A DNA stretch of 64,000 bases from assembly GCA_039989475.1 (NCBI GenBank), contig JBDXHU010000004.1, positions 1-64,000 of the forward strand, written 5' to 3'. The DNA comes from JBDXHU01 sp039989475. GTDB taxonomy: Bacteria > Pseudomonadota > Gammaproteobacteria > Pseudomonadales > Halieaceae. Under the pieces are notes generated by a model, which saw only the letters and a list, made by a program, of their open reading frames with translations, ran no database searches and was not told the origin of the DNA. This document shows, piece by piece, positions 34,995-44,323 of this stretch; position 1 is the first letter of the stretch; each line of letters begins with the position of its first letter. Made by a program: the position numbers and the translations under genes.

Positions 34995-36938
34995 TTATCC
35001 GGCCTTTTTGTCTTCTTCCTGGACCTCTTCGAACTCGGCATCGACCACGTCGTCCGCAGACTCGGCTGCTGCTTCAGCGCTATCGGCACCCTCGGCACCT
35101 GCGGCTTGCGCCTCAGCGGCCTGTTCGGCATAGAGCTTCTGCGCCAGGCTGCCGGATGCTTCCGTCAGCTTGGTAGTGGCGGCCTCAATGGCATCCTTGT
35201 CATCATTCTTGAGAGCTTCCTCGGCTTCAGCAACCGCGGCTTCGATGGCAGACTTCTCTTCATCGCTGGCCTTGTCACCTGCTTCTTCCAGGGTTTTCTT
35301 CGTGGCGTGCATCAAACCCTCGCAGGTATTGCGCGCTGTCACCAGCTCCTCAAATTTGGCATCCGCCTCGGCATTGGCCTCGGCGTCAGACACCATGCTC
35401 TCGATCTCTTCATCGCTCAGGCCACTGGAAGCAGTGATACGAATAGACTGTTCCTTGCCGGTGGCCTTGTCCTGTGCGGACACGTTGAGGATACCGTTGG
35501 CATCCAGGTCGAAGGTCACCTCGATCTGGGGCATACCACGCGGCGCCGGCGGAATATCGGCCAGGTCGAAACGACCCAGTGACTTGTTGCCGGCCGCCTG
35601 CTTGCGCTCGCCCTGGACCACGTGAATGGTTACCGCAGCCTGGTTGTCATCCGCAGTGGAGAAGATCTGTGACTTCTTGGTCGGGATCGTGGTGTTCTTG
35701 TCGATCAGCGACGTGGCCACGCCACCCATGGTTTCAATACCCAGGGTCAGCGGGGTAACGTCCAGCAGCAACACATCTTTAACGTCGCCGGACAGTACCG
35801 CACCCTGCAGGGCCGCACCCATCGCTACCGCTTCATCCGGGTTCACATCGCGACGCGCTTCCTTGCCAAAGAACTCGGCTACTTTTTCCTGCACCATCGG
35901 CATGCGGGTCTGGCCACCGACCAGGATCACATCATCGATCTCGCCGGGCTTAAGGTCAGCATCCTTGAGCGCAATCTTCATCGGCTCCAGTGAACGCGTC
36001 ACCAGCTCTTCAACCAAGGACTCCAGCTTGGCGCGGGACAGCTTCACCACCAGGTGCTTGGGACCGGAGGCATCTGCCGTGATATAGGGCAGGTTGACCT
36101 CGGTCTGCTGGCTGGAAGACAGCTCGATCTTGGCTTTTTCAGCGGCCTCTTTCAGGCGCTGCAGGGCCAGCGGATCGTTGTGCAGATCAATGCCGCTTTC
36201 CTTCTTGAACTCTGCCGCCAGGTACTCGATCAGGCGCAAGTCAAAGTCCTCACCACCGAGGAAGGTATCTCCGTTGGTAGACAGCACTTCAAACTGGTGC
36301 TCACCATCGACCTCGGCAATCTCAATCACAGAGATATCAAAGGTACCACCACCCAGGTCATAGACCGCGATAGTGTGGTCGCCCTTGGCCTTGTCCATAC
36401 CGTAGGCCAGGGCCGCAGCAGTCGGCTCATTGATGATGCGCTTGACTTCCAGGCCGGCAATTTTGCCCGCATCCTTGGTCGCCTGGCGCTGGGAATCGTT
36501 GAAATAGGCCGGTACCGTGATCACGGCCTCGGTGACTGACTCGCCCAGGAATTCCTCGGCGGTCTTCTTCATCTTCATCAGGACCTGCGCAGACACCTGC
36601 GGCGGGGCCATTTTCTCGCCCTTGGCTTCAACCCAGGCGTCGCCGTTGTCGGCTTCAGAGATGGTGTAGGGCACCATGCTGATATCTTTCTGGACCACAT
36701 CGTCCTTGAACTTGCGGCCAATCAGCCGCTTCACGGCAAAAACCGTGTTGGTCGGATTGGTAACCGCCTGGCGCTTGGCCGACTGGCCCACCAGTACTTC
36801 GTTATCCTCGGTATAAGCAACGATCGACGGAGTCGTGCGATCGCCCTCGGAGTTTTCGATAACCCGGGTCTTTTCGCCGTCCAATACGGCGACACAGCTG
36901 TTAGTCGTGCCTAAATCAATGCCAATTATCTTGCCCAT
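34995..36938 (-). CDS. dnaK: Chaperone protein DnaK (Hsp70)
   Basis: 647 residues with all Hsp70 signatures: IGIDLGTTNSCVAV (~4-17), the phosphate-2 region VYDLGGGTFDISVIE (~194-208), VILVGGQTRMPMVQE (~337-351), the linker DVKDVLLLDVTPLTLGIE (~384-401) and an acidic Ala-rich tail ending EEVQEEDKKAG. ATP-driven folding and refolding with DnaJ and GrpE. It lies 154 bp downstream of grpE, with its own sigma-32-like promoter in that gap. Confidence 0.99.
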   Translation of the reverse strand: MGKIIGIDLGTTNSCVAVLDGEKTRVIENSEGDRTTPSIVAYTEDNEVLVGQSAKRQAVTNPTNTVFAVKRLIGRKFKDDVVQKDISMVPYTISEADNGDAWVEAKGEKMAPPQVSAQVLMKMKKTAEEFLGESVTEAVITVPAYFNDSQRQATKDAGKIAGLEVKRIINEPTAAALAYGMDKAKGDHTIAVYDLGGGTFDISVIEIAEVDGEHQFEVLSTNGDTFLGGEDFDLRLIEYLAAEFKKESGIDLHNDPLALQRLKEAAEKAKIELSSSQQTEVNLPYITADASGPKHLVVKLSRAKLESLVEELVTRSLEPMKIALKDADLKPGEIDDVILVGGQTRMPMVQEKVAEFFGKEARRDVNPDEAVAMGAALQGAVLSGDVKDVLLLDVTPLTLGIETMGGVATSLIDKNTTIPTKKSQIFSTADDNQAAVTIHVVQGERKQAAGNKSLGRFDLADIPPAPRGMPQIEVTFDLDANGILNVSAQDKATGKEQSIRITASSGLSDEEIESMVSDAEANAEADAKFEELVTARNTCEGLMHATKKTLEEAGDKASDEEKSAIEAAVAEAEEALKNDDKDAIEAATTKLTEASGSLAQKLYAEQAAEAQAAGAEGADSAEAAAESADDVVDAEFEEVQEEDKKAG

Positions 36939-37009
36939 TGTGTTTCTCCTCTAAACAGCCGGAATTGCCTGAACAGCCCAAACCAACTGTGTATTTTTAC
37001 GATGTTCTC

Positions 37010-37038
37010 TATATTGGCCCCAATCCGTACTTTTCAAG
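37010..37038 (-). promoter_or_regulatory. Sigma-32-like promoter before dnaK
   Basis: Minus strand: CTTGAAA, 14 bases, then CCAATATA. The -35 is a perfect match to the heat-shock consensus; the -10 only partly fits CCCCATNT. It lies 72 bp upstream of the dnaK start (-35 at 37032-37038). Confidence 0.6.
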
Positions 37039-37092
37039 GGGTCTTTAGCTAATTAATTATCGGCGCAGGCGCCAGCCTGCAGGCCTTGCGGC

Positions 37093-37692
37093 CTATTCCG
37101 CGGACTTGCTGACCACGACCATGGCCGGCCGTATCAGGCGCCCGCTGAGCGTGAAGCCTTTCTGCATCACATCCATGACCGTATTTGGCTCCATATCCGG
37201 GTTCGGCACCATGGTCATGGCCTGGTGTACCTGCGGATCAAAGGGCTCGCCGGCCGGGTCGACTTGCTCGACGTGAAACTTCTTGAGCACACCCAACAGG
37301 CTCTTCAGGGTCAAATCCACGCCCTCGGCGATGGCATTTGCCTCTGGTTCGGCGGCTGCGGCCTCCAGCGCACGCTCGAGGTTGTCCACCACGGGCAACA
37401 GTTCGCCTACGAAGCGCTCCAGCGCATACTTGCGCGCTTTCTCCACATCCTGTTCTGAGCGACGCCGGGCATTCTGGGCCTCGGCGGCGGCCCGCAGGGC
37501 GGCGTCCCTGGCGGTGGCCAGCTCTTCTTGCAGTACCTCGAGGGTGACTTCCGCCTCGGCGATGTCCTCGGCCGCTTCGTCAGCGGATTCGGCGGCGGTT
37601 GCGGGTTCGGGCTGCGGCTCTACATCCTCGGCTGGCGCAGCCTTTTGCTCTAATTCCTCGTCATCAGTCTTTTGCTGTTTGTCGTCGATCAC
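37093..37692 (-). CDS. grpE: Nucleotide exchange factor GrpE
   Basis: About 199 residues. Acidic Glu/Ala-rich N-terminus, long coiled coil (~50-100), then the beta-domain with EGVDLTLKSLLGVLKKF, VDPAGEPFDPQVHQAMTMV and GFTLSGRLIRPAMVVVSK. It releases ADP from DnaK. GTG 37692 is chosen because GGAG stands 7 bases upstream; ATG 37707 and GTG 37719 are in frame but lack a ribosome site. It follows hrcA and has a near-perfect sigma-32 promoter. Confidence 0.95.
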   Translation of the reverse strand: MIDDKQQKTDDEELEQKAAPAEDVEPQPEPATAAESADEAAEDIAEAEVTLEVLQEELATARDAALRAAAEAQNARRRSEQDVEKARKYALERFVGELLPVVDNLERALEAAAAEPEANAIAEGVDLTLKSLLGVLKKFHVEQVDPAGEPFDPQVHQAMTMVPNPDMEPNTVMDVMQKGFTLSGRLIRPAMVVVSKSAE

Positions 37693-37780
37693 GATCTGGC
37701 TCCACATAGTTCTATACACAACAGGGCCCGCAGAGCGTCCGCCAGGACGCCTGCAAGCCGCATTCTTACTGGTTTTGGGG

Positions 37781-37809
37781 ATATGGGGCTGGAGCCCGGT
37801 TATTTCAAG
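37781..37809 (-). promoter_or_regulatory. Sigma-32 (heat-shock) promoter before grpE
   Basis: Minus strand: CTTGAAA, 14 bases, CCCCATAT. This is essentially the consensus for the heat-shock sigma factor RpoH, 60-120 bp before the grpE start and just after hrcA. Only the three elements and their spacing were used. Confidence 0.85.
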
Positions 37810-37830
37810 GGCCTGCGCTGTTTAAAGGCG

Positions 37831-38880
37831 TCAGTGCCCCTCGGGTAGTGCCAGTGCGGAAGACAGCAAGCGCGCCGTGATATCCACAATCGGGATCACT
37901 CGCTCGTAGGCCATGCGGGTTGGACCGATAACACCGAGCACGCCCAGGGTATTGGCACCATCGGTATAGGGCGCGGTGACCACGCTGTAGCCCCCCAGCA
38001 CCTCAAAGCCGGCCTCTTCGCCAATAAAAATCTGGATACCATCGGCCCGGGTGCAGCGCTCTAGCAAGTGCAGCAGGTCTTTCTTGCGCTGGAAGGCTTC
38101 GAACAATTCCTGCAGTCGCTCAAGTTCTTCTGGCGCGGCGCTGCCCAGCAACTGGGACTCCCCCGCCACGACGTACTCCTCGCCTGAGCTGTCCTCCTCC
38201 TCGAACGCTTTGCTGGCAAGCTCCATGGTCGCCTGCATATAACTGTCGATTGAGGCCCTGTCAGCCTCCATCTCGCCGAGAATCTGCCCCTTGATCTGGT
38301 CCAGGTGCTGGCCGCCAAAGCGCTGGTTCAACAGGGTTGTCGCCAGCCGCAGCTCGTCTTCGCTGTAGGCGCGTTCCGTGTGAATAATCCGGTTCTGTAC
38401 CTCCCGCTCATTCACCACCAGGATCACCAACACCCGGTTGCCATCCAGGGGCAGAAACTCTACCTGCCGCAACTGGCTGGAGTCAGGCCGCGGCACCGTG
38501 ACCAGACCCGCCTGGGCGGTAATCGAGGACACCAGGCGTGAAGCTGTCTGCACCAGTTCAAAGGTCGGCCGGTCCGGGTTGAGTTCCTCGCGCAGGGTGA
38601 CCACCGAGGTATTGTCGATGGGTCGTACCTGCAACAGGCTATCGACAAACAAGCGGTAGCCGGCCGAGGTCGGGACCCTGCCCGCCGAGGTGTGGGGAGA
38701 CACCAGGTAGCCGCGCTCCTCCAGGTCGGACATGACATTGCGCACCGTGGCCGCCGACACCGGCAGGCCCGCCGCCTCCTGCAGGGTTTTTGATCCCACC
38801 GGTTGGCCGTCGCGAATATGATGTTCTATCAGCGTTTTCAGCAGCAGCCGGGCGCGCTCAGGTAGTTCTCTCTCTGACAT
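37831..38880 (-). CDS. hrcA: Heat-inducible transcription repressor HrcA
   Basis: 349 residues. N-terminal winged helix (LPVSAATVRNVMSDLEERGYLVSPHTSAGRVPTSAGYR begins ~39) and the C-terminal inserted-domain region ending IGPTRMAYERVIPIVDITARLLSSAL. HrcA represses chaperone genes by binding the CIRCE inverted repeat and is itself kept active by GroEL. I saw no CIRCE (TTAGCACTC-N9-GAGTGCTAA) before hrcA, grpE or dnaK, so its target is probably groESL outside the window. It is divergent from recN. Confidence 0.95.
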   Translation of the reverse strand: MSERELPERARLLLKTLIEHHIRDGQPVGSKTLQEAAGLPVSAATVRNVMSDLEERGYLVSPHTSAGRVPTSAGYRLFVDSLLQVRPIDNTSVVTLREELNPDRPTFELVQTASRLVSSITAQAGLVTVPRPDSSQLRQVEFLPLDGNRVLVILVVNEREVQNRIIHTERAYSEDELRLATTLLNQRFGGQHLDQIKGQILGEMEADRASIDSYMQATMELASKAFEEEDSSGEEYVVAGESQLLGSAAPEELERLQELFEAFQRKKDLLHLLERCTRADGIQIFIGEEAGFEVLGGYSVVTAPYTDGANTLGVLGVIGPTRMAYERVIPIVDITARLLSSALALPEGH

Positions 38881-38970
38881 GCTTCGATTCTAACAACGCC
38901 GGAGCAGAAAAAACCATCCCCGGCGCTCAATGCAGTTCAACTCACTGGCCAAAACCGGTATAAGGTGAAC

Positions 38971-40623
38971 ATGCTTGCCCACATTCAGATCAGCAACTAC
39001 ACCATCGTCGACCAGTTGGAAATGGAATTCCGCGGCGGCATGACCGTGGTTACCGGAGAAACCGGCGCGGGTAAATCCATCATGCTGGACGCGCTGGGCC
39101 TGTGCCTGGGTGATCGCGCCGACCCCGCCGCGGTTCGCGTGGGCTTTGACAAGGCCGAGATTACCGCCACCTTCGATATTGCTGAACTGCCGGTCGCACA
39201 GCGCTGGCTGGCAGACCGGGAGCTGACCGCCGATGGTGAATGCATTTTGCGCCGGGTGGTCACCCGGGAGGGCCGGTCCCGGGCCTTTATCAACAATAAT
39301 GCCAGCACCCTGCAGGACTGCTCACAACTGGGCGAACTGCTCATCGACATACACAGCCAGCACGCACACCAGTCCTTGCTGCGACGCGATACCCAGCGCC
39401 AGCTGGTAGACAGCTATGCCGGCCAGGTGAAAGCGGCGCGGGAACTGGAGCAGCTGGCCTCGGACTGGCTGCGACGCCGGCGCGAACTGGATGAGCTGAG
39501 TGCCGCCCGCGACGAACAGGGTGCTCGCGCCCAGCTGTTGGCCTACCAGGTCGAGGAGTTGGACCAGCTGGATTTGCAGGCCGGCGAACTGGCGGAAATG
39601 GAAGCCGAACAAAAACAATTGGCCAATGCCGAACAGATTCTGCAGGCAGGACAGCAGGCACTGGAAAGCTGTGAAAGCCAGGAAAGCGGTGCCCGCTCGG
39701 CACTGCAATTACTACAGGACCAGGCACTGGCCGGCAAGGCGATTGAGAGTGCCCGCGAGTTGATCGACAGTGCCGCCATCCAGTTGCAGGAAGCCCAGTC
39801 AGAACTGCGCCATTACCTGGATGCGGTAGAGATCGACCCCGGCAAGCTGGCGGACCTTGAGCGGCGGCTGGACACGATTTACGAGATAGCGCGCAAGCAC
39901 CGGGTTCAAGCACCCGGCTTGCAGGAATTGCATGCACAACTGCGCGAGGAACTGGAAAGCCTGACCGGCAGCAGCTCCCGGGTAGACGAGCTGGCCGTGG
40001 AGCTGGAGCAACTGCAAAACGACTATCAGGCAGCGGCCGCCAAATTGAGCGCCGCACGCAAGAAGGCGGCGACCAAACTTACCCGCCAGGTGGAAGCGCA
40101 GCTGGCGGAGCTGGCCATGGACCAGTGCCAGTTCACCGTAACACTACAAGCCCGTGAATCCAGCAATCCGCATCCGCACGGGCTGGAGGAGCTGGAATTC
40201 CTGATCAGCACCAACCCCGGCCAGGAACCACGGCCCCTGGGCAAGATTGCCTCCGGCGGCGAACTGTCGCGCATCAGCCTGGCGATACAGGTGGTCTCGG
40301 CCAATACCGACACGGTACCCAGTATGGTGTTTGACGAGGTGGATGTCGGCATCGGTGGTGCCGTCGCCGAGGTGGTTGGGCGCCTGCTGCGCGCCATGTC
40401 CGCCGCTTGCCAGGTCATCTGCGTGACCCATTTGCCACAGGTGGCGGCCCAGGGTCACCAACACCTGCAGGTCAGTAAAAGCGCAGAGAAGGACAGCGCC
40501 CGCACCACGCTCGCGCAGCTGGACGACAAGGATAAGGTCGAAGAAATCGCCCGTATGCTGGGCGGTATTGATATTACCGAGAAAACGCGCGCCGCAGCGC
40601 GGGAGATGCTGGCTGGCAGTTAA
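38971..40623 (+). CDS. recN: DNA repair protein RecN (SMC-like ATPase)
   Basis: 550 residues, near the usual 553. Walker A GETGAGKS near residues 29-36, two long coiled-coil arms (~150-360), ABC signature KIASGGELSRISLAIQ (~423-438) and Walker B MVFDEVDVGIGG (~451-462). Acts in double-strand-break repair. ATG 38971 preceded by AAGG is preferred to GTG 38965. No LexA-type box (CTGT-N8-ACAG) was found in the short gap to hrcA. Confidence 0.97.
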   Translation: MLAHIQISNYTIVDQLEMEFRGGMTVVTGETGAGKSIMLDALGLCLGDRADPAAVRVGFDKAEITATFDIAELPVAQRWLADRELTADGECILRRVVTREGRSRAFINNNASTLQDCSQLGELLIDIHSQHAHQSLLRRDTQRQLVDSYAGQVKAARELEQLASDWLRRRRELDELSAARDEQGARAQLLAYQVEELDQLDLQAGELAEMEAEQKQLANAEQILQAGQQALESCESQESGARSALQLLQDQALAGKAIESARELIDSAAIQLQEAQSELRHYLDAVEIDPGKLADLERRLDTIYEIARKHRVQAPGLQELHAQLREELESLTGSSSRVDELAVELEQLQNDYQAAAAKLSAARKKAATKLTRQVEAQLAELAMDQCQFTVTLQARESSNPHPHGLEELEFLISTNPGQEPRPLGKIASGGELSRISLAIQVVSANTDTVPSMVFDEVDVGIGGAVAEVVGRLLRAMSAACQVICVTHLPQVAAQGHQHLQVSKSAEKDSARTTLAQLDDKDKVEEIARMLGGIDITEKTRAAAREMLAGS

Positions 40624-40647
40624 GCCCCGAAGCCGGGCCGGTCCAGG

Positions 40648-41058
40648 CTATTTTTTGCGGACGTAGAGCACCAGGGAGTGATCGACCAACTGGTAGCCGT
40701 GTTCCTCGGCCAATTCGTGTTGGCGCTTCTCGATGATCGGGTCGAGAAATTCAATAACCTCGCCGGACTCCATGCACACCATGTGATCGTGATGCTCGCC
40801 CTTGGCCAGCTCGAAAACAGAATGCCCGGTCTCGAAATTATGCCGCGTCACCAGGCCGGCCGTTTCGAACTGGGTCAATACCCGATAGACCGTCGCCAGG
40901 CCGACATCTTCGCCTGCATCGAGTAAGGCACGGTACACATCCTCCGCACTCATGTGCTGGGTCTCAGGATTTCTGCCTTCCAGTATCTGCAGGATTTTCA
41001 CCCGGGGCAGCGTGACTTTCAGGCCGGCCTTACGCAATTCCTGGTTTTCCACGGGCAT
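40648..41058 (-). CDS. fur: Ferric uptake regulator Fur
   Basis: 136 residues. Winged-helix N-terminal half with SAEDVYRALLDAGEDVGLATVYRVLTQFE (~37-65), then the metal site KGEHHDHMVCMESGEVIEF (~86-104) and the C-terminal HSLVLYVRKK. Iron-loaded Fur represses iron uptake genes. Only one cysteine remains of the enterobacterial C-x-x-C pair, as in Pseudomonas-type Fur, so no structural zinc CxxC is expected. It is divergent from bamE and convergent with recN. Confidence 0.97.
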   Translation of the reverse strand: MPVENQELRKAGLKVTLPRVKILQILEGRNPETQHMSAEDVYRALLDAGEDVGLATVYRVLTQFETAGLVTRHNFETGHSVFELAKGEHHDHMVCMESGEVIEFLDPIIEKRQHELAEEHGYQLVDHSLVLYVRKK

Positions 41059-41134
41059 GCGCGCTGTTCTCTGTATTCAGTTGGATTGGTGATGTATGAT
41101 GCCACCCCTGCTTAGGAAGTGAAAGACCAAGTCA

Positions 41135-41524
41135 ATGCGCACGCTGTTACTCAGCCTGTTTTTCGCTCTGCTAACCGGCTGCAGCTCCTGGGGTTTCCCC
41201 GGGGTCTACCGCATCAATGTAGAGCAAGGCAACATCATCACCCAGGAAATGGTGGACCAGATTAAACCCGGCATGACCCGGCGCCAGGTGCGTTTCGTGC
41301 TGGGTACGCCACTGCTGGAGGATCCATTCCACAGCAATCGCTGGGAATATATTTACATGCTGCGCAATGGCAACAACACCATCATCGAAGACCGGCTGAC
41401 GGTGTTTTTCGAGGGTGACACGCTGGTCAGTTACAACACCACCCTGACGCCCTCAGAACCTGCCGAACCCGTAGAAGCGAATCCGGAAGAAGAAAAAACC
41501 TACTGGGAGGCCGACCCCGCCTGA
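41135..41524 (+). CDS. bamE: Outer membrane assembly factor BamE (SmpA/OmlA)
   Basis: 129-residue lipoprotein: lipobox LTGC (Cys ~16), then YRINVEQGNIITQEMVDQIKPGMTRRQVRFVLGTPLLEDPFHSNRWEYIY in the family order. Part of the BAM complex that folds outer-membrane proteins. The Glu-rich tail (~108-129) is longer than in E. coli, as in pseudomonads. Divergent fur-bamE with rnfH and ratA on the other strand is a conserved arrangement. Confidence 0.96.
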   Translation: MRTLLLSLFFALLTGCSSWGFPGVYRINVEQGNIITQEMVDQIKPGMTRRQVRFVLGTPLLEDPFHSNRWEYIYMLRNGNNTIIEDRLTVFFEGDTLVSYNTTLTPSEPAEPVEANPEEEKTYWEADPA

Positions 41525-41529
41525 GGGGA

Positions 41530-41841
41530 TCAGTCAGTCTTGGCGCGGCGCTCTTTTGCCTCTGCCGCCCGCTTCTTGCGCACATCCTTGGGGTCGGCAA
41601 TCAAGGGTCGATAAATCTCCACCCGATCACCGGCCTTCAGCGCGTAATCGTCTTTCACCGCCTTGCCGAATATACCCAGTTTCGCCGCCGCCACGTCCAA
41701 CCCGGGAAAGTGGCGCACGATATCCGATTGCAGGGCCGCCTCTTTGGCCGTGGTACCCGGTAACACCTCCAACATGACAATCTCCTGCTTTTCGGGCAGT
41801 GCGTAGGCTACTTCTACCGGTATTTTATTGGCTTCGGTCAT
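41530..41841 (-). CDS. rnfH: RnfH family ubiquitin-fold protein
   Basis: 103 residues from ATG 41841; a longer frame overlaps ratA and is rejected. Beta-grasp protein: VEVAYALPEKQEIVMLEVLPGTTAKEA at the start and GDRVEIYRPLIADPKDVRKKRA, the family signature, near the end. Function still poorly known; found beside ratA in most gammaproteobacteria, as here (4-bp gap). Confidence 0.93.
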   Translation of the reverse strand: MTEANKIPVEVAYALPEKQEIVMLEVLPGTTAKEAALQSDIVRHFPGLDVAAAKLGIFGKAVKDDYALKAGDRVEIYRPLIADPKDVRKKRAAEAKERRAKTD

Positions 41842-41845
41842 CAGC

Positions 41846-42277
41846 TCATCCGTACAAGTGTCGCGCCCGTCGGGACAGGGCATCAACCAGGTTTAGAGTG
41901 ACCGCGTCGAACAAGCGCGCGGTGGCGGTACTCAACAGCTTGCTGCTGAGCGTAAACTCGAGATCCAGGCTCACCTTGCAGGCCATGTCCCCCAACTGCT
42001 GAAACTTCCAGCTGCCGGCGAAGTGTTCAAACGGCCCCTCCAACAGCTCCAGTTCTATACGGTGATGTGGCTCTGCCCGGTTGCGGGTGGCGAAGCTCTG
42101 CGCAATACCTCCCCGCGCCAGGTCGAGCCGGGCCTCCAGCACACCCTCGCCCCGGCTCAGAATCTCGGCGCCGACACAGCCATCCATATACTGCGGATAG
42201 GCCTCTATATCATTGACCAACAGGAACAGGCGCTCCGCGGGATAGGGCAACAGGGCACTGCGTTGAATGGTCGTCAT
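41846..42277 (-). CDS. ratA: RatA/Coq10-like START-domain protein
   Basis: 143 residues (ATG 42277; a TTG three codons upstream is possible). START/polyketide-cyclase fold with IQRSALLPYPAERLFLLVNDIEAYPQYMDGCVGAEIL at the N-terminus. E. coli RatA was described as a toxin blocking ribosome subunit joining; the same family in mitochondria (Coq10) binds ubiquinone, so either role is possible. It forms the usual pair with rnfH. Confidence 0.92.
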   Translation of the reverse strand: MTTIQRSALLPYPAERLFLLVNDIEAYPQYMDGCVGAEILSRGEGVLEARLDLARGGIAQSFATRNRAEPHHRIELELLEGPFEHFAGSWKFQQLGDMACKVSLDLEFTLSSKLLSTATARLFDAVTLNLVDALSRRARHLYG

Positions 42278-42293
42278 ATCGTTCAATGATCGC

Positions 42294-43661
42294 TTAGAGG
42301 TTTTCCATCAATGCCTTGAGCATGATGACAATAATGGCGGGAGGAGCAATATAGCGCAAACAGCCGCGCCACAGGGCAATAAACAGCGGGCCCTCCCGGT
42401 ATAACTCCACCCGCAGGATCTCCCGTCGCATCCCCCAGCCCACCAGCAGTGCCGTCAGCAGACAGGCAAGTGGCAGCAGCACCAGGGTCGTCAGCCGGTC
42501 AAACAACTCGAACAACGTGTACTCCCGGAACCAGTAGACGTCCTGCCATTGGTTGAATGACAGCGCACAACCCAGCGCCAGCAACCAGATCAGGCCACCG
42601 AGCAGCAGCGCTGCCAAGGGCCGGCGCAGGCGCATGCGCTGCACCAGGTAGGCCACTACCGGTTCCGCCAGGGCCACGGCCGAACTCAGGGCAACGACGC
42701 TGAACATAATGAAGAACACCGCACCGAACAGCTCACCCTCCACCATATTGCCGAATACATAGGGCAGGCCGACAAACATAAGCCCCGGCCCCATGGCCGG
42801 CTCCAGGTTGGTGCCGAATACCAGCGGGAAAATTGCCAGCCCCGCGGCCAGCGCGACCATGGTATCGAACAGCGCCACAGCCAGCACCGTGCGACCAATC
42901 GGCAATTTGTCCGGTGCATAGGCGCCGAAAGCCATGCCCACGCCGATGCCAATACCGAGGGTATAGAAGGCCTGGCCCATGGCCAGCAACACCGACTCCC
43001 CGGTGAAATCGTAGAGATTGACCGAAAACAGGAACTCGCCGGCACGCGCCAGGTCACCATTGGCGAAGGAAAACTCCACCAATACACCGAGCGACACCAA
43101 CAACAGGGGAACTGCCAGCCAGAACAAGGCCGCCAGGCCGCGGTGAATGCCGAGACCGCAAATGATAAAGGTGAGTCCGATAAACAGGCTTTGCCACTGC
43201 ACCAGTTGCTGCGGGTCGGCCAACAGGGCCGCAAACTCCTGGCCCACATCCACGGCGCTGGCGTCGGCAAAGGCGCCGGCCTGCATTTTGGCCACGTAGG
43301 CCACGCCCCAACCGGCGACCACGCTGTAATAGGACAGGATAAGGACCGCCGCGACCCCGGTGATCCAGCCAATCAACACCCAGGCGCGGCTGATCTCGGA
43401 GCGAACCGCTGTATGCAACAGGGCGCTAACCGGGTTGGCGCGCCCGTGCGCACCAATCAGCACCTCCGCCACCAGGATGGGGGCGGCAACCAGCAACAGG
43501 CACAACAGGTAGGCAATCAGGAACGGCCCGCCGCCCTGCTCGCCGAGCAGGTAAGAAAATCGCCACAGGTTGCCAAGACCGATTGCTGAGGCAGTCAGGG
43601 CGAGGACAAATGTGGTACGACTGCGCCAAACTCCCGAAGTGGAGCGCACTGCGATGCTCAT
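42294..43661 (-). CDS. Sodium-dependent neurotransmitter:sodium symporter (NSS) family transporter
   Basis: 455 residues from ATG 43661 (upstream frame overlaps the smpB start). About 11-12 membrane segments. The first carries ALTASAIGLGNLWRFSYLLGEQGGGPFLIAYLL, the NSS hallmark with the sodium-site asparagine. These proteins import amino acids or related amines with Na+. It is divergent from smpB; the adjacent ratA follows at 16 bp on the same strand but is functionally unrelated. Confidence 0.93.
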   Translation of the reverse strand: MSIAVRSTSGVWRSRTTFVLALTASAIGLGNLWRFSYLLGEQGGGPFLIAYLLCLLLVAAPILVAEVLIGAHGRANPVSALLHTAVRSEISRAWVLIGWITGVAAVLILSYYSVVAGWGVAYVAKMQAGAFADASAVDVGQEFAALLADPQQLVQWQSLFIGLTFIICGLGIHRGLAALFWLAVPLLLVSLGVLVEFSFANGDLARAGEFLFSVNLYDFTGESVLLAMGQAFYTLGIGIGVGMAFGAYAPDKLPIGRTVLAVALFDTMVALAAGLAIFPLVFGTNLEPAMGPGLMFVGLPYVFGNMVEGELFGAVFFIMFSVVALSSAVALAEPVVAYLVQRMRLRRPLAALLLGGLIWLLALGCALSFNQWQDVYWFREYTLFELFDRLTTLVLLPLACLLTALLVGWGMRREILRVELYREGPLFIALWRGCLRYIAPPAIIVIMLKALMENL

Positions 43662-43689
43662 GCACTGATTTTGCTGCATAATGCGCGCC

Positions 43690-44172
43690 ATGAGCAAGAA
43701 GAAGCCCAAGCAAGAAAGTAATACTATCGCCCAGAACAAGCGCGCCCGCTTCGATTATCACATCGAGGAGAAGTTTGAGGCGGGCATAGCCCTGGCTGGC
43801 TGGGAAGTGAAAAGCCTGCGTGAGGGCAAGGTTCAGATTACCGACACCTACGTGCTGATGAAGGATGGGGAAGCCTTCCTGATCGGCGCCAACATCACCC
43901 CCCTGGGTACGGTATCCACCCACTACGTGGCTGATCCCAGCCGCACCCGCAAGCTGCTGTTGAACAAAAAGGAGCTGGCCAGAATTCTGGTGGCTACCCA
44001 GCAAAAGGGTATGACCTGCGTCTGTACCGCCCTGTACTGGAAGGGCCACCTGGTCAAGGCCGCCATCGGACTGGCCAAGGGCAAGCAATCACACGACAAG
44101 CGCACGATGGAGCGGGACAGGGACTGGGATCGACAAAAACAGCGGGTGGTGCGGGATAACGTCAAACAGTAG
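43690..44172 (+). CDS. smpB: SsrA-binding protein SmpB
   Basis: 160 residues from ATG 43690 (an ATG three codons upstream is possible). Delivers tmRNA to stalled ribosomes for trans-translation. Family blocks: IAQNKRARFDYHIEEKFEAGIALAGWEVKSLREGK, then GANITPLGTVSTHYVADPSRTRKLLLNKKEL and the basic C-terminal tail KRTMERDRDWDRQKQRVVRDN that enters the ribosomal mRNA channel. Its partner ssrA lies 5 kb downstream. Confidence 0.98.
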   Translation: MSKKKPKQESNTIAQNKRARFDYHIEEKFEAGIALAGWEVKSLREGKVQITDTYVLMKDGEAFLIGANITPLGTVSTHYVADPSRTRKLLLNKKELARILVATQQKGMTCVCTALYWKGHLVKAAIGLAKGKQSHDKRTMERDRDWDRQKQRVVRDNVKQ

Positions 44173-44323
44173 GCGCAAAGCCAGGGTTAGTTTTTAGCCC
44201 TATATCTGCGAGTCCTGATAGACAAACTCAGTCTATAAATCGCATTGCGCTATTGCCGATTCGGGACCATAGTTAATACACGGTAGCAATGCCGATATCC
44301 CCTCCCATGGAGGAGGGTACAGG

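Noticed and set aside
37720..38964. CIRCE element for HrcA
   Set aside because: No TTAGCACTC-N9-GAGTGCTAA inverted repeat was found in the hrcA or grpE upstream gaps.
38881..38970. LexA box for recN
   Set aside because: No CTGT-N8-ACAG match seen in the 90-bp gap, although recN is SOS-controlled in many bacteria.
39341..40057. Minus-strand open frame of 238 codons, Pro/Arg-rich
   Set aside because: Antisense to recN; composition typical of a GC-driven shadow frame.
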